A DNA stretch of 64,000 nt from Rhizophagus irregularis (GCF_026210795.1 NC_089446.1:4183001-4247000), one strand, 5' to 3'; positions 47,151 to 58,543 are shown, numbered from the stretch's first letter. Made by a program: numbers and translations. Notes: generated from the sequence alone by a model not told the origin.

Positions 47151-47485
47151 AGAAAAGAAAACTGAGGGATGAAGGGAAAGGGAAAAGGGAAAAAGGATAA
47201 GAAAAGTAAAGGGACGAAGGGAAGTGAAAGGAGGGAAAGGGGAACGAAGGGAAAGGGAAAGGGGAAGAAAGAAAATTAAAAAAAGTTTAAAAAAGAATGC
47301 AATAAGATGATCCTTTTTTAAACTTTTAATATGCATAACATATAACACGTAATGTTTAATTAACATAATTCAACAAGGTTAAATATATGTCTAATCGTAG
47401 ATTATTACTAATTGAAGTCAAATTTTTTAATTTTAGTCGAATATAGGCCGAATTGTATTAAAGCCGAATATTCCTTTTTTGACTA
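47151..47485. other. Polypurine stretch and right-end fragment of CACTA copy 2
   Basis: 47160-47285 is GA-rich on plus, so CT-rich in the sense of the minus array, and would serve as the pyrimidine tract of its first acceptor. 47385-47485 carries the CACTA right subterminal words (GTCGAATATAGGCCGAATTG) and the terminus interrupted at 47485. Confidence 0.65.
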
Positions 47486-47650
47486 CATCAGGAAATTTTA
47501 TAGCGCGAAAAATTGCGTAAGTTTACGATTTTGTAAGTTTACGAAAGTTTATGGCATAATATTTCGAAAAATTTCAAAATATTACGTAAGTTTACAATTT
47601 CGTAAGATTTATGTGATATTACAGTTAAAATATTATGTAAGTTTTCAATA

Positions 47651-48110
47651 TCGTAAGATTTATGCAATATTACGGTCAAAATATTCTGCAAATTTACAAA
47701 ACTGTAAACCTGCGTAATATTACGGTTGAAATATTTCGAAAATTTATGAAACTGTAAACCTGCGTAATATTACAGTTGAAATATTTCGAAAATTTACGAA
47801 ACTGTAAACCTGCGTAATATTACAGTTGAAATATTTCGAAAATTTACGAAACTGTAAACCTGCGTAATATTACAGTTGAAATATTTCGAAAATTTACGAA
47901 ACTGTAAACCTGCGTAATATTATGGTTAAAATATTTCGAAAATTTACGAAACTGTAAACCTGCGTAATATTACAGTTGAAATATTTCGAAAATTTACGAA
48001 ACTGTAAACCTGCGTAATATTACGGTTAAAATATTTCAAAAATTTACGATACTGTAAACTTGCGTAATATTACGGTTAAAATATTTCAAAAATTTACAAG
48101 ATTGTAAACT
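47651..48110. repeat. 50-bp tandem array, subterminal repeat of the large transposon
   Basis: ACTGTAAACC recurs at 47701, 47751, 47801, 47851, 47901, 47951 and 48001, and as a variant at 48051, exactly 50 bp apart. The unit includes TGCGTAATATTACRGTTGAA and ATATTTCGAAAATTTACGAA, both near-palindromic. The likely role is as transposase or accessory-protein binding sites. There are no unique spacers, so it is not a CRISPR. Confidence 0.93.
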
Positions 48111-48482
48111 GCATATGCAGTAGAACGTATACAAGGGGCATGTAATACTATTGAATAATCAAAAATAATATAAACACCTTTTCTTTTATATAAACACCTT
48201 TTTTTTAAGTTTGGGAAAGCAAATTTATTTTTATTTACGAATTTTTTATTATTTACAATTTTTATGTTAAAAATTAAAGTAAATTCTAATTTTTATTATA
48301 ACTTAATAAAAAAAATATACATTTGATACTTGTTCGCTACTATTTTATAAAATAGTACCCAGGCTGTATGGCGTGGACGTCAGTATCAGTCACAGCCCAA
48401 AAAAAACGTGAGTCTCCAGCCGATATTTGGTACGGACTGGGCCTAGCTACTCACTTAATAAATAATAAAAAAATAAAAATAA

Positions 48483-49107
48483 TTATCTTCTTCTACGATA
48501 CGTAGGTAAGTTTGTCCTTGCCCTACGATCATCACGCGTGACTAAAATTGATCAAATTTATCAAATTTAAAATATGAATGTAAATATTAATTATAAATTT
48601 TATTATAGTATAATTACCCAGCCTCTCCCAAAATCTTGTTCTAAATTCACGATAATATCTTGCGCCAGTACGCGTCCACAGCCGCTGTCCAGGGTTACCA
48701 TTACGATAAAGGACATAGTTCTAAATATCAAAATCAGTTTGAATATTCGGTAAATACATTTAATTTATATGAATGTAATTTTATTTATTTACTTACATGG
48801 TAATCCCTGACGAGGTTCCTCCACTTTTGGCTGCACTGTTGCCCGGAAATCCTCGTTCGAAATATTCTATTTATTCTGATTCAATTAAATGGATTGGTTA
48901 ATTTGAATTTAAATTCTTTCTTAAAGAAATTATAGATATTAGTCATATGAACCTATTGGCAACAGAGTCCCAAAAATCTTGGCGGCTTCTACCATTAATA
49001 TTGTGGTAGGTGCGGTTTCTGTCTCGGCGTATGTCAACAAGTTTGTCCATCATAGCCCAGTTCCAATAGACGTTATAGTGGGAACGACGACGTGTGTGGC
49101 GAGGCAT
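48483..49107 (-). CDS. SANT/Myb-like DNA-binding protein, 128 aa, four exons
   Basis: Start MPRHTRRRSHYNVYWNWAMM at 49107. Exons 48953-49107, 48797-48866, 48618-48720 and 48483-48541 are joined by GT..AG introns with the frame intact (155+70+103+59 nt). The product contains a trihelix/SANT-like domain: WNWAMMDKLVDIRRDR, RSRQDFWDSVANR, GQQCSQKWRNLVRDYHNYV (the recognition-helix region), then YYREFRTRFWERL and a basic tail RDDRRARTNLPTYRRRR. No stops or shifts. It lies between the left subterminal array and the transposase gene of the large transposon, so it is most likely the element's own accessory DNA-binding protein. It might bind the 50-bp repeats or regulate transcription; this is inference. 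The tryptophan spacing supports the family; the exact family is not certain. Confidence 0.72.
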
Positions 49108-49599
49108 TATTAGATTAGATTTGATTTTTATAATTTGATTTTGGGATGAGTAAAAATTTGAAAGAAAGTCGTAAAATGTCACTTTAAATAAAATTTGAAC
49201 AATACCTTTTTGGTTTGATTTTATTTCTCGTTTCAATTAAAATTTAATTTATTAGACTTTTCATCATTAAACATATTAATTAAATCTCATGCGGATATGG
49301 ATTATCTAAATATAAATATCATGATTCTAAATATAAATATAAATCACTTAATTTATTTTAATTTTTTTTTAAAAAAAAATCTTAGTTTGATTTCAATTAA
49401 AAATAATTAAAAATCATGTACATGTTTTGGTTATTTAAATATAAATATCAATATATTATATTTAAAAATAAACCAATTTATTATTAGCACATTCTATTGA
49501 ATTTTAAAAAAATCAATTTTTTTTTAAAAAAAAATCATCAATATATCATATTTAAAAATAAAACAATTATATTCTGATTAAATATTTTGCGTACATTTC
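49108..49599. other. AT-rich spacer between the SANT-like gene and the internal repeat
   Basis: The SANT gene promoter should lie just above 49107. Near-repeats of AAATATAAATATCA and CATCAATATATCATATTTAA at 49310-49580 are the only structure seen. No gene. Confidence 0.5.
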
Positions 49600-49860
49600 T
49601 TAAAAAAATCATAAAAAAAAATCTTGTACGTCGTACATGCAATTACTAAATATCATCCCCTTGTGATAAATAAAAAATTACGCAACACAAATTCAACACA
49701 AACTCAACACAAATTTAACAAATTTAATGAAATTTGGCCAAAATTAATAATTTTTTACCAGAATTATCAACACAAATTGAACACAAATTGAACACAAATT
49801 TCAGTCACGATTTATTTATATCACACCCGTGTTGTTAATAATTAAATAAATAAATCTGCA
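49600..49860. repeat. Internal long inverted repeat, left copy
   Basis: The stretch AATTACTAAATATCATCCCC through AACACAAATTGAACACAAAT to CACACCCGTGTTGTTAATAA is an inverse near-copy (about 85-90% by eye) of 55365-55600. It lies just downstream of the transposase stop. Several GAACACAAATT words repeat within it. Confidence 0.88.
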
Positions 49861-49946
49861 TTTTATTTATGATATGGGAAACGTGACCATAAATTCTTTA
49901 AGGATATAATTTTATTAAAATAAATCAAAACTCCTATATCAAGTGA

Positions 49947-52776
49947 CTAAAAAATATATTTATTTACGAAATATTCATTTTGTTTATCAAATCGGGGTAC
50001 TATGTGAACGACACCATGTATAGACTCTATAGCTACAAAGTTATATAATTCTATCAATTTTAAGTGAGGACATCCATATAAATATGGGTTCCTTTTAGAT
50101 TTAAAATTGTACCATTGAATTAATGCGAGATTTAGTGGTGGGTCTGTTAATACTTCTGCTAACAATAAGGCCTATAAATAATAAATATTTATTAATACTT
50201 TATAATAAATTATTACATAAATTGGAAAAATACCTGTCCATAACAAAGTCCTTTGTCTGATATATAATCATTTGATTCTTCAGAATCCATTGAAATAGCT
50301 ATGTCGCTAAACCATACTTTATTATGATACCTGTTTGTGGCATGCATTATGGCACCATTTTCCAGTGTTACCGATCCGTATATGTTTATTCGGGTTTCAC
50401 CAATAATTGTGAACCCATCAAGTAAATCTAGATATGAATCCAGACAACTTATAAATCTAGCAAAACCGGTCTGCATTTTATTGTCTACAGAATCTTTTTT
50501 TCATTAAAAAATGTATTTGCATCTTGTAAAGAGAAATCAAAGAGTCTTGCAGAAAATTTACAAGTGCGAGGTGTTTTTGCCAGATTCACCGAATGTTGAG
50601 ACATTCTAATAGATATTGCTTGACGTTTTATCTATTAATTTAATTTCCATCTTAAGTTATATAATAAATATATACAATAAATAAATTTCCAAATACTTAC
50701 AGTTCGTAAAAGCTGAAGTTCGACATCTTTTTTATTGCTAATTTGGTAGGGTATTTTAACGAAATATTTGTGAAGACTTTCGTAAGTTTCTGTGGTATAG
50801 CCATTTATTGCGCCATAAGATCGTATTGAGTCAATAATGTGATAAACCCATGAATGCAATTTAGGCAACTTCAAATTAGAAGGAGAAACAAATTTAAAAG
50901 CCTTGACAAACATCTGCGCCCATCTATGTATTGCATCCTAAAATTTAAATGTTAATTTAATTTATTTAATTTAAATTTTCGATTTTACTAAAATTTTAAT
51001 ATATACATTAAATTTCTCCAAGTCACTTTCACTAAATTCTTCATATCTACTTAAAATATACATTTCATTCCAATATTCGTACAATTTCACAAGATCATCA
51101 TTATTTACAAAATTATCTACTTCGTTATTATTTTCATTATATAAATTATCAATAACAAATATCATGACTTTCATCAAACTTCGATATTCATTAGCAGTTA
51201 ATCTTGCAATTGACTGCAGTCCATTGGAAAAAATTTTAATGGCGGGAAAACGTGGGATTGCTGCTAGACGGCGATCTACTTCTTCAACTAATTTATTACC
51301 ATTAACATGTTGCAATTTTAAGATATCGCACGTGAAGATAATTTGATAACGAAATAAACCCAAATCTAAATGATGCATTCTGTCAGGAACAGTAGCCAAG
51401 TAGATATTTACATTCCTTGATAATATAAATATTTATAATTAATATATATATATGTTATTATAATTATTTCTACTTTTGCATACTTACGGCAAATCCCAAA
51501 AAAAATTAGGTATCTGCAATAATAGTTGAAACTCTAGGATAAAACCAGGTATTTTCATTATTTATAAAAAGGTCTATACCATCTTTTAATAAAATAATTG
51601 GTTCTAGTAAATGACGTAAAGATTTATGAAAGGTATCACGAACCAGATCTTTATTTGCAGCTTCTAAAATTGGTAAATATCCCAAAAGTTGCTTTGCATC
51701 CTGTTTATTACGACGCCATATTGGGATATTACCTAATGAAATATATATTGGATGCAATTGACTTTTTCCTAATGTATTTGTAGTTGTTGCATCTGAATAT
51801 AAAATAATTGATAATAATTTGGAACCAGTAGGTAAGGATTCTTGTGTAGTTTTCCACCATTTTCCAGTGGTTTGTTCACTGTAAATACTTTCTCTATTAT
51901 ACTATAAAATAATATAAATAAATTAAAATAAATATTATTTAAATTATTGAATTAACTAATATTTACTATTTACCTCATAGTTTTCGTAAGATAGCGCAAA
52001 ATTTTGTGTTATGTCAGGAACAGTTAAGATATTTTTTATGCACTGTATTAAGTTTTGATAATAAAGAAAATAATCTTTATCCTTATGTTTTGTTATAAGA
52101 ACTTTACTAAATTCTAAATTAGAAAACTTCATATTATTCATAAATACTTGTCCCTGTTCAATATTTTTTGGTAATGGTGATTCTGTAAGATTTGAATGTT
52201 TATTAAAAAAACGTATTATTTCATTACCACCTTTATTGTTTATTTTATATTTCATTACTAATAACATTAGATCTTTATAAGCATCATTAGGAAATTCTGT
52301 GCAAGTTTTGGTATTGAGATTTTTGGGTTCTTCAAAAATTTCAGGCTCTTCAGATGAATCTAATATATTTTCAAAGTTACTATCTTCAAGGCTCATCTCT
52401 GATATTGCACTTCCAATACTGTCAAATGACATATTTTGTACATTATTATCATCATCCACCTAAAATTATAAACCAAAATGAGTTAGTATAATTTAAGCTT
52501 TTTCTTTAAAAAGAATAATCTGGAATAACATAATTATTGAGCTTTTTCTTTAAAAAGAATAATCTGGAATAACATAATTACCTCAACTTTATCATTTTCA
52601 TATTCACTACTTAGATTACTTCTTGTATCCATTTCACTGCTATATTTTTCACTATCATTATTATCATCATCATTTTCTACTTCTACTTCTACATTTTTTA
52701 AGCATTTTTAGGCGTGTTGAGTATATGCAAAGTGTTGACTGAATATTCGCATACAAAGGGGGCATTTGAAACTCAT
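49947..52776 (-). pseudogene. Plavaka-type transposase, seven or eight exons, lightly damaged
   Basis: Putative DDE transposase of the Plavaka family. Exons on minus: 52582-52776, 51974-52459, 51488-51901, about 51007-51409, 50701-50937, 50234-50631 and 49947-50171. The N-terminus MSFKCPLCMRIFSQ..H is a C2HC-like finger, followed by an acidic linker. Core motifs: LLSIILYSDATTTNTLGKSQ (first Asp), HPIYISLGNIPIWRR, AKQLLGYLPIL, YPRVSTIIAD, VPDRMHHLDLGLFRYQ, and AINGYTTETYESLHKYF (Glu). The C-terminus ends VVHIVPRF..NEYFVNKYIF. Damage: TAA at 52708-52710, TAA at 51506-51508 (with apparent loss of sequence around 51420-51490) and a one-base insertion near 50500. The first intron carries a 45-bp tandem duplication (52496-52580). 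It is divergent from the acidic gene at 53878. Family naming rests on motif order, not on a search. Confidence 0.72.
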
Positions 52777-53877
52777 GTTACTAAATTAACGTGTCAAATT
52801 TGATGAAAAGTATCAATTCACTATTTAATTTATATGAGATTATGTGTGCTAATAAAATTATATTGCAAATTCATTGTAAAAATTTAATGAATTAATTGAA
52901 TGGATTACAATTGATTGAGTTATTTGAATAGACACGACTACGCAAATTTACGCATTAATGAATGGAACTGGCTGTAAGAATCTGGTGGCTAATATCGCAG
53001 AATCATTCGCAATTTTACGCATTATAGCAAAATTTAAAATATGCGAAACACTCAGCAATTTTGCTGTCGGGAACTTGCCGAGTTCGTGGATTGGCAAATC
53101 TAAAAATAAATGTAACAAGTCTATGATGTACCATATAAATATTGTTTATTATTTTATTTACTATTTCAATTTGCCGGCAACCTGCCAAGTGAATCTGACA
53201 GCAAAAGTGCTGAGTGTTTCGTATATTTTGAATTTGCTGTAATGGGCTGTAAGAATTCAGATGGCTTATTCAATCGGCTAATCATCTGATAATCAGCCGC
53301 AAATTTATTGGCTTAACACGGCAAATTACTTTTACAATAATGGACGGATGATCAGCCACAAATTTATGCGATAATCAGGTTATAAGCGCTCAAGATCACT
53401 ATCAATCTGATCAGCCAAATAAGTTCACTGGCTGCAACTTTTTTTTTCCATGCATAAAAGCCCCAACATGTGTAACATGTTATTTTTTTATAAATTGGAT
53501 TTGATTAATATTTCGATTGTACTATGTGCTTTCACGAGAGTTTTTTTTAAAAGTTCTCTTATGAAAGTGTTACAATATTTTTTCGTAATATTACGATGCA
53601 AAATTTTTGCATTAGTACATTCATTTTTCGTAATATTTCGTATTAGTTCATCCATTTTTCGCAATATTTCGCAAGCTTTTTTTCTTTTTTAGTATAAAAT
53701 GGCGGAAATTACCTTATGACAGCTTGCCTCCTTTTTCTGAATTTCTGATTCATGTATTTTCCCCTTTTTCCTCATCCTTTTCAAATTTTCTAGTTCACCT
53801 TTTTCTCATATATTTCCTCTTTTTTCTCATATATTTCCTCCTTTTTCTCATATTTTCGTTTCAAATTTATTATCATA
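52777..53877. other. Divergent promoter region inside the large transposon
   Basis: Lies between two divergent genes. It contains GCTGATCA/AATCAGCC and TTGCCGG words in both orientations (52960-53430) and a cluster of CGTAATATT and CGCAATATTTCGC words (53570-53680), like the subterminal arrays. A CT-rich tract with three CTCATATATTTCCTC units (53800-53860) precedes the ATG at 53878. Short frames here look fortuitous. Confidence 0.55.
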
Positions 53878-55287
53878 ATGGCTACAAAGCGTGGCGAGAA
53901 ATGAAGAATTGACGATAATGAAAGATTTTCAAAACGTAGTACTGAGGGTAGCGAAGCTGAGAAGCAAGTGAGAATATCTGATGATAGCGTTGATAGTATA
54001 TATGACATGATATGTATCATATTCTTTATAAAAGAAATTATATAATATATAGTTAAATTATATTTTATTGTTAAAGTTAATAAAAAAACAATAGAAAAAC
54101 TATTAAGAACTAATTCGCAGATAATTTCTAAGCTTGAAGTTCTTATCACCAGACAAAAAAATCTCAAAACTCATCTCTCGAGCATAGAAAAAAAGCTCAA
54201 CAATAATAACAAAAATAATAATAATACAATAGATCCAGAGTATGTAAAGGTAATAAAGATGAATATTATTTAATGTAAACCTGAAATGCTAACCTCGTTT
54301 GATTAGGAGCTTGTTAAGAAGGTGTCAAAAATTTTATTTGAAAATTTTGTTTATCCTTCGCAAGACGAGTACAAACTCGCTACCAAAAAATATTTAAAAG
54401 ACGAAAATCCGGAATTTATGAGCCAGTTCAAAAAAAATCAATGGATTATTTTTTTTGAAAAAAAAATTGCCCTGGCTGTAAGTTAAAGCAATTATGAATT
54501 TTATTAAATTTCATACTAACATTTTTTTTTAATAGTTAGTATAACAACATAGAAGCATACGAGGGACGTTCACGTCTAGAATTAAAGACGTTATATATTT
54601 TGTTTTCGAAGCGACTGGGCATAAATTACCGTCTATTAACACTCAGGCTAGTCCGTCAAAAATTCAGGAATGGAAGAGTAAGGCGGAGGTGAAAAAATGT
54701 TACAACAACCTATTTAAAAAGGTTAAAGATGGGCAACTTACGACATATATGTTGCTGATAATTGATAAGTTGCGAAAAGAAAATAAAAATCCCTCAAAAA
54801 CACAAATAGCGTATGCAATTAGCATATGTGAAACGTACTTAAATCCTAATAATCAAAACATTTAAATGAGCGAAAGTATAATGAAGTCGAAGATAATCAA
54901 CAACTTAGTAAGTTTTTAATTTACAATTTGCAAAATGTGAATTATTTGAATTACAGTTTATTTATTTATTTATTGATTTTTAGCAAAAGTTGGAAAATAG
55001 GGATAAATTTACACATTCGGACGATGATTCTCATGATGGTAATGATGTAGATGATGGTGGTGATAGAGCAGCTGACGATAGAGCAGGTGCGGCTGATGAT
55101 GGTGTGACTAACGATGGTAGGCCTAACGATGATGCGGCTAACGATGATGCGGCCAACGATGGTGGCGGCAGCCAATGATGGCGGCATAGCTGACGATGAT
55201 ATACTTTCTATTGACTCTTATAACACGGAGGAGGAAGGTCAGTATGTAAATAGTTTATTAGAGAATTATGAGTTGCATAGGAAATAA
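53878..55287 (+). pseudogene. Acidic coiled-coil accessory protein of the large transposon, lightly damaged
   Basis: Starts MATKRGEK at 53878. Codon 9 is TGA (53902-53904), after which the frame continues RIDDNERFSKRSTEG. After an intron (about 53995-54073) comes a likely coiled coil, KTIEKLLRTNSQIISKLEV and LKTHLSSIEKKLNNN. The next exon, from 54308, reads ELVKKVSKILFENFVYPSQD..FEKKIALAV; then SRIKDVIYFVFEATGHKLP and NNLFKKVKDGQLTTYMLLII to a TAA near 54865. A last exon from about 54984 gives an Asp/Ala-rich tail and, after a one-base shift near 55160, ends EEEGQYVNSLLENYELHRK at 55287. Gene order and splicing are inferred from GT..AG sites. No known family; it is presumably an accessory factor of the transposon. 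Confidence 0.6.
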
Positions 55288-55364
55288 ATATTATTTTTTA
55301 TATATATCACACGTAATAGCATTTTTTTTTACCATAATTAATATAGTTTTAATAAATAAAATGG

Positions 55365-55600
55365 TTATTAATTCTTAACAACACGGGTGTGACATAAATA
55401 AATCGTGGCTGAAATTTGTGTTCAATTTGTGTTCAATTTGTGTTGATAATTCTGGTAAAAATTTGTTAATTTTGGCCAAATTTCGTTAAATTTGTTAAAT
55501 TTGTGTTGAATTTGTGTTGATAATTTTTAATTTATCACGAGGGGATAATATTTAGTAATTGTGCATATACAATTTCTGTGATTTTTTAAAATGTGGATTT
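55365..55600. repeat. Internal long inverted repeat, right copy
   Basis: Inverse partner of 49600-49860, immediately downstream of the acidic gene's stop. Together the two copies bracket the divergent transposase/acidic gene pair but exclude the SANT-like gene. They may be ends of a smaller, older element captured by the larger one, or shared 3' processing regions. Confidence 0.88.
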
Positions 55601-56436
55601 CCGTAATTTTATGATATCGTATTTTCTGGCCAATCAAAAGTAGGCTGATCCTTGCATGTGATTTAATCATTTAATCATTTAATCATGCACGCGTTTTTGT
55701 CTTATTTATTTTTGTTTCTTATTTCTTTATTCTTTTGTTCAATATTTTTAATTTTTTTGTCTCTTCTTTCTATTATTTCTTTAATTATATACAATATATT
55801 TACATATATTTCATAATTTATTGCTTTGCAGGTATAGAAATATTTGTTTATTAATACTAATTATTTTCATTTTTTTTTACCTCTTTGTTATTTTGTATCG
55901 TAATACTAACAATAATATCCATGTTTCCTTTATTCCTTTTTACTTGTACTTTAATACTAAAGATACTAACAATACTAACAACATGTTTATTTTTTCCTTT
56001 CTCTTTATTTCTTTATTCTTTTGTTCAATTACTTTGCAGATATAGAAATATTTATTTATTAATACTAATTATTTTAATATTAACGCATTTTTTTTTTACC
56101 TCTTTGTTACTTTATGTCGTAATACTAACAATACTATCTACGTTTCCTTTATTTCTTTTTACTTGTACTTTAATACTAACGATAATATCCATGTTTCTTT
56201 TACTCCTTTTACTGTTTCTTTAACTCTTTTTACCTTAATACTAACAATAATAACAATATTTCTTTTATCTTTATATCTAATACTAACGTTACTATAGCTG
56301 TTTCTCTTCTTTTTACGTCTAATAATATTGTTACTCTACTCTTTCTTTTTTTTACTTTTATGTATTCTGTATATATTAATAAATACTTGTAATTTTTTAT
56401 GATTATATCTAATAAAACATACATTATATAAACTTA
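55601..56436. repeat. AT-rich region with a tandem duplication of about 209 bp
   Basis: A unit starting near 55826 (TTTGCAGGTATAGAAATATT) is repeated from about 56035 (TTTGCAGATATAGAAATATT) with few changes. Within units TAATACTAACAATA and CTTTACTTGTACTTTAATAC recur. Open frames rich in Phe/Ile/Leu are a product of base composition. Confidence 0.75.
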
Positions 56437-56734
56437 TAGTGCTACGATCCGTAATCCGGTCAATTCGGATTGATCCGTTCATCCGAATTGAAATCGGATA
56501 TCCGTATCCGATTATTTTTGACGGATTGATCCGATTTTTAATTCTGACCAGCATTATAGTTAGCTTGGGCCAGTACTAAAAGTTTAGGCAGAGCTAACTC
56601 TCGTTCAATTCCGCCCAAAATTACAATTTCGGCCAGAATTAAGATTAGTTTGACGATCCGGATTGAATCCGGATGTGCTAATGAGCATCCGAATTCAATC
56701 CGGATGGTCTTTTAGAATTCGGATCGTACCTCTA
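56437..56734. mobile_element. hAT-like MITE, 298 bp, 8-bp target duplication
   Basis: Ends TAGTGCTACGATCCG and (inverse) TAGAGGTACGATCCG are flanked by the perfect 8-bp duplication TAAACTTA (56429-56436 and 56735-56742). The interior contains GGATTGATCCG/CGGATTGAATCC foldbacks. It is nested in the large transposon. Confidence 0.92.
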
Positions 56735-56749
56735 TAAACTTATAGTACA

Positions 56750-57235
56750 GAAAATGAAGTATTATTTATCGAAATATTTTGAAATATTACGAAATATTAA
56801 GTTGTGTAAAATCACAGAATATTACGAATTATCAAATTATAGAACATTACGCATCATAGAATTTCAAAATATTTTAAAAAGTTGCGAAGTATTACGCAGT
56901 AAAATTACGGAATATTACGAATCGTAAAATTACGAAGCCTTGCATACAGTAATATTTCGAAATATTTTAAAAAGTTACAAAATATTACGCTTACGCAAAC
57001 TTGCGGCAGGTCTGAAAACTTATGAAATATTATGTAAAATTACGAAATATTGCGAACCGCAAAATTATGGAATATTACAAATCGTAAAATTACGAAGCTT
57101 TGCATATCATAATATTTCAAAATATTTTAAAAAGTTACAAAATATTACGCTTACGCAAACTTGCAGCGGGTCTGGAAGCTTACGAAATATTATGATGTGT
57201 AAACTTGCGCAACTTTTCGCACTATATAATTTCCT
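56750..57235. repeat. Right subterminal repeats of the large transposon
   Basis: Two units of about 160 bp (TGCATACAGT at 56941 and TGCATATCAT at 57101) built from AAATATTACG, GTAAAATTACGAA and CTTACGCAAACTTGC words. This is the right-hand counterpart of the 50-bp array at 47651-48110. Confidence 0.85.
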
Positions 57236-57510
57236 GATGTAGTGCAGAAAAAATTAAGTATGAAACAACTTCGAGTGGCACAAAATAGAATGGACCATAT
57301 TAAATTACCTTCTGATATTGGTTGTATTCCTCCAAAAATTGCAATTGGAAGTGATGGATTCTCAAACTTAATTGCTGATCAATGGAAGATCTTTATTATA
57401 ATTTATTTTACAACTATCTTGTGGGATATGTTGGATGATAATGATAGAAAGATTTTAGGATATTTTGTTTGGACATATAATCTTTTAGTAACAAGAATTA
57501 TTACAGGATT

Positions 57511-58543
57511 CCGCTTACTTCTAATAGAGGTCACCGTAAAATTTTTAAGATTTATATGTAAATTTACCATACTCCAAATTTTCCTTCTACTAAGTAATTC
57601 TACTAGCTTTCCAGTTACATTTTTAAATCACATATATTTTTACCTTACAAGTTCAGTAACATTTATAATTATAGATTATATAAAACAATTTATTTTATAC
57701 ATTTAGTACTTTTTATTTCTTTTAAAATTGGCCTAATTTTTAGATATAATTATTTTAAAAAAATGTAAAAAAGTTTCTATTTAAAATAAGTTCAAAATTG
57801 ATCAATAGTTACAGATATATATATTATTTTTTGACAAAAAAAAATAAAAAAAAATAATTTTAATTTATCCCACCTACTGCCCCAACCACCCTTTCCATTC
57901 TTTACTTTATTTTATAATTTTTTATATTACATGGATATCCATAAAAAATTCTTTTTTACATATTTATTTTTTTAATTTTATGTGTTTGTGTAATAAATTT
58001 TTATGTGTCTGTATTTGTGTAATAAAATTTTACGTGTCTGTGTAATGAATTTATGCTAAAAATAATATAATAAATTTTACGTGTTAATGTAATGAAATTT
58101 TACGTGTCTGTGTAATGAACTTATGCTAAAAATAATATAATAAATTTTACGTGTCTGTGTAATAAACACTAAAATAGTATAATAAATTTTACGTGTTTAT
58201 ATAATAAAATTTTACGTGTCTGTGTAATAAACTTGTAATTAAAAATAGTATAATAAATTTTACGTGTCTGTGTAATAAACTTTATGCTAAAAATAGTATA
58301 TACTAATAAATTTTACGAAATCATAAATTTTACCTTATCTGTTATAATTACAAGTTACATTTTAAAATCCTGTTTAATTTTACCATATACTTAACAGTTA
58401 CATAAAAAAAACTTACCACAGAAATACATTTACTTTTTTTTAATTTATAAAGAATTTTACCTTATGAATTCAACTAGTTTTTTTGACTTTTCTATGTAAT
58501 TTTTATCTTAAGCTTGTGGGGGACCTCTATTAGAAGTAAACAG
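57511..58543. mobile_element. TIR element inserted in CACTA copy 3
   Basis: The left end CCGCTTACTTCTAATAGAGG and right end (inverse) CTGTTTACTTCTAATAGAGG lie exactly at the break of the copy-3 transposase frame (IITG | GPIITEV). I could not match a clean target duplication, so the exact ends may be off by a few bases. The interior is non-coding and contains a repeat block at 58010-58300 with TTTTACGTGTCTGTGTAAT recurring about seven times. Confidence 0.75.
58010..58300. repeat. Interspersed TTTTACGTGTCTGTGTAAT repeats
   Basis: Seven or eight copies at variable spacing (about 25-65 bp), separated by AATAAACTTATGCTAAAAAT-like linkers. It forms the core of the TIR element at 57511-58543. Confidence 0.8.

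Larger units (their letters stand above)
47486..57239. mobile_element. Plavaka-type DNA transposon of 9.75 kb, TA target duplication
   Basis: Ends CATCAGGAAATTTTATAGCG and (inverse, right) CATCAGGAAATTATATAGTG continue as CGAAAAATTGCG against CGAAAAGTTGCG, giving about 32 bp of terminal repeat. TA borders both sides (47484-47485 and 57240-57241). Joining the flanks restores the GACTAGTG end of CACTA copy 2, which confirms the boundary. Subterminal zones of about 0.5-0.6 kb on each side are packed with CGTAATATTACG-type words. The cargo is a SANT-like gene, a Plavaka transposase and an acidic coiled-coil gene. A 298-bp MITE (56437-56734) is nested in it. A 2-bp TA duplication would fit the CMC supergroup, but I cannot confirm what is usual for Plavaka. 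Confidence 0.85.
42767..57244. mobile_element. CACTA copy 2, non-autonomous, inserted in copy 3
   Basis: The left end CACTAGTCGAAAAAGGAC, followed by the same subterminal words as copy 1 (TTCAGCCTAAATTTGACCAG and a GCGCATTTAGGGTGCCAATC match at 43.75 kb), marks the start. The right end is split: TTTTTTGACTA at 47475-47485 continues as GTG at 57242-57244, which together give the expected CACTA 3' end. Flanks TAG (42764-42766) and CAG (57245-57247) are a 3-bp duplication with one change. It has no transposase. Its cargo between 44.1 and 47.15 kb is the minus-strand intron array and a minisatellite. Without nested elements it is about 3.8 kb. Confidence 0.82.

Noticed and set aside
47651-48110. 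CRISPR-like regular repeats
   Set aside because: The whole 50-bp period is conserved, with no unique spacers, no cas genes and a eukaryotic context. It is a transposon subterminal tandem array.
54966-55187. Minus-strand Ile/Val-rich ORF
   Set aside because: Reverse reading of the Asp/Ala-rich tail of the plus-strand accessory gene.
55821-56223. Phe/Leu/Ile-rich ORFs as membrane proteins
   Set aside because: Product of a T-rich tandem duplication; no start context, and repeated peptide content.
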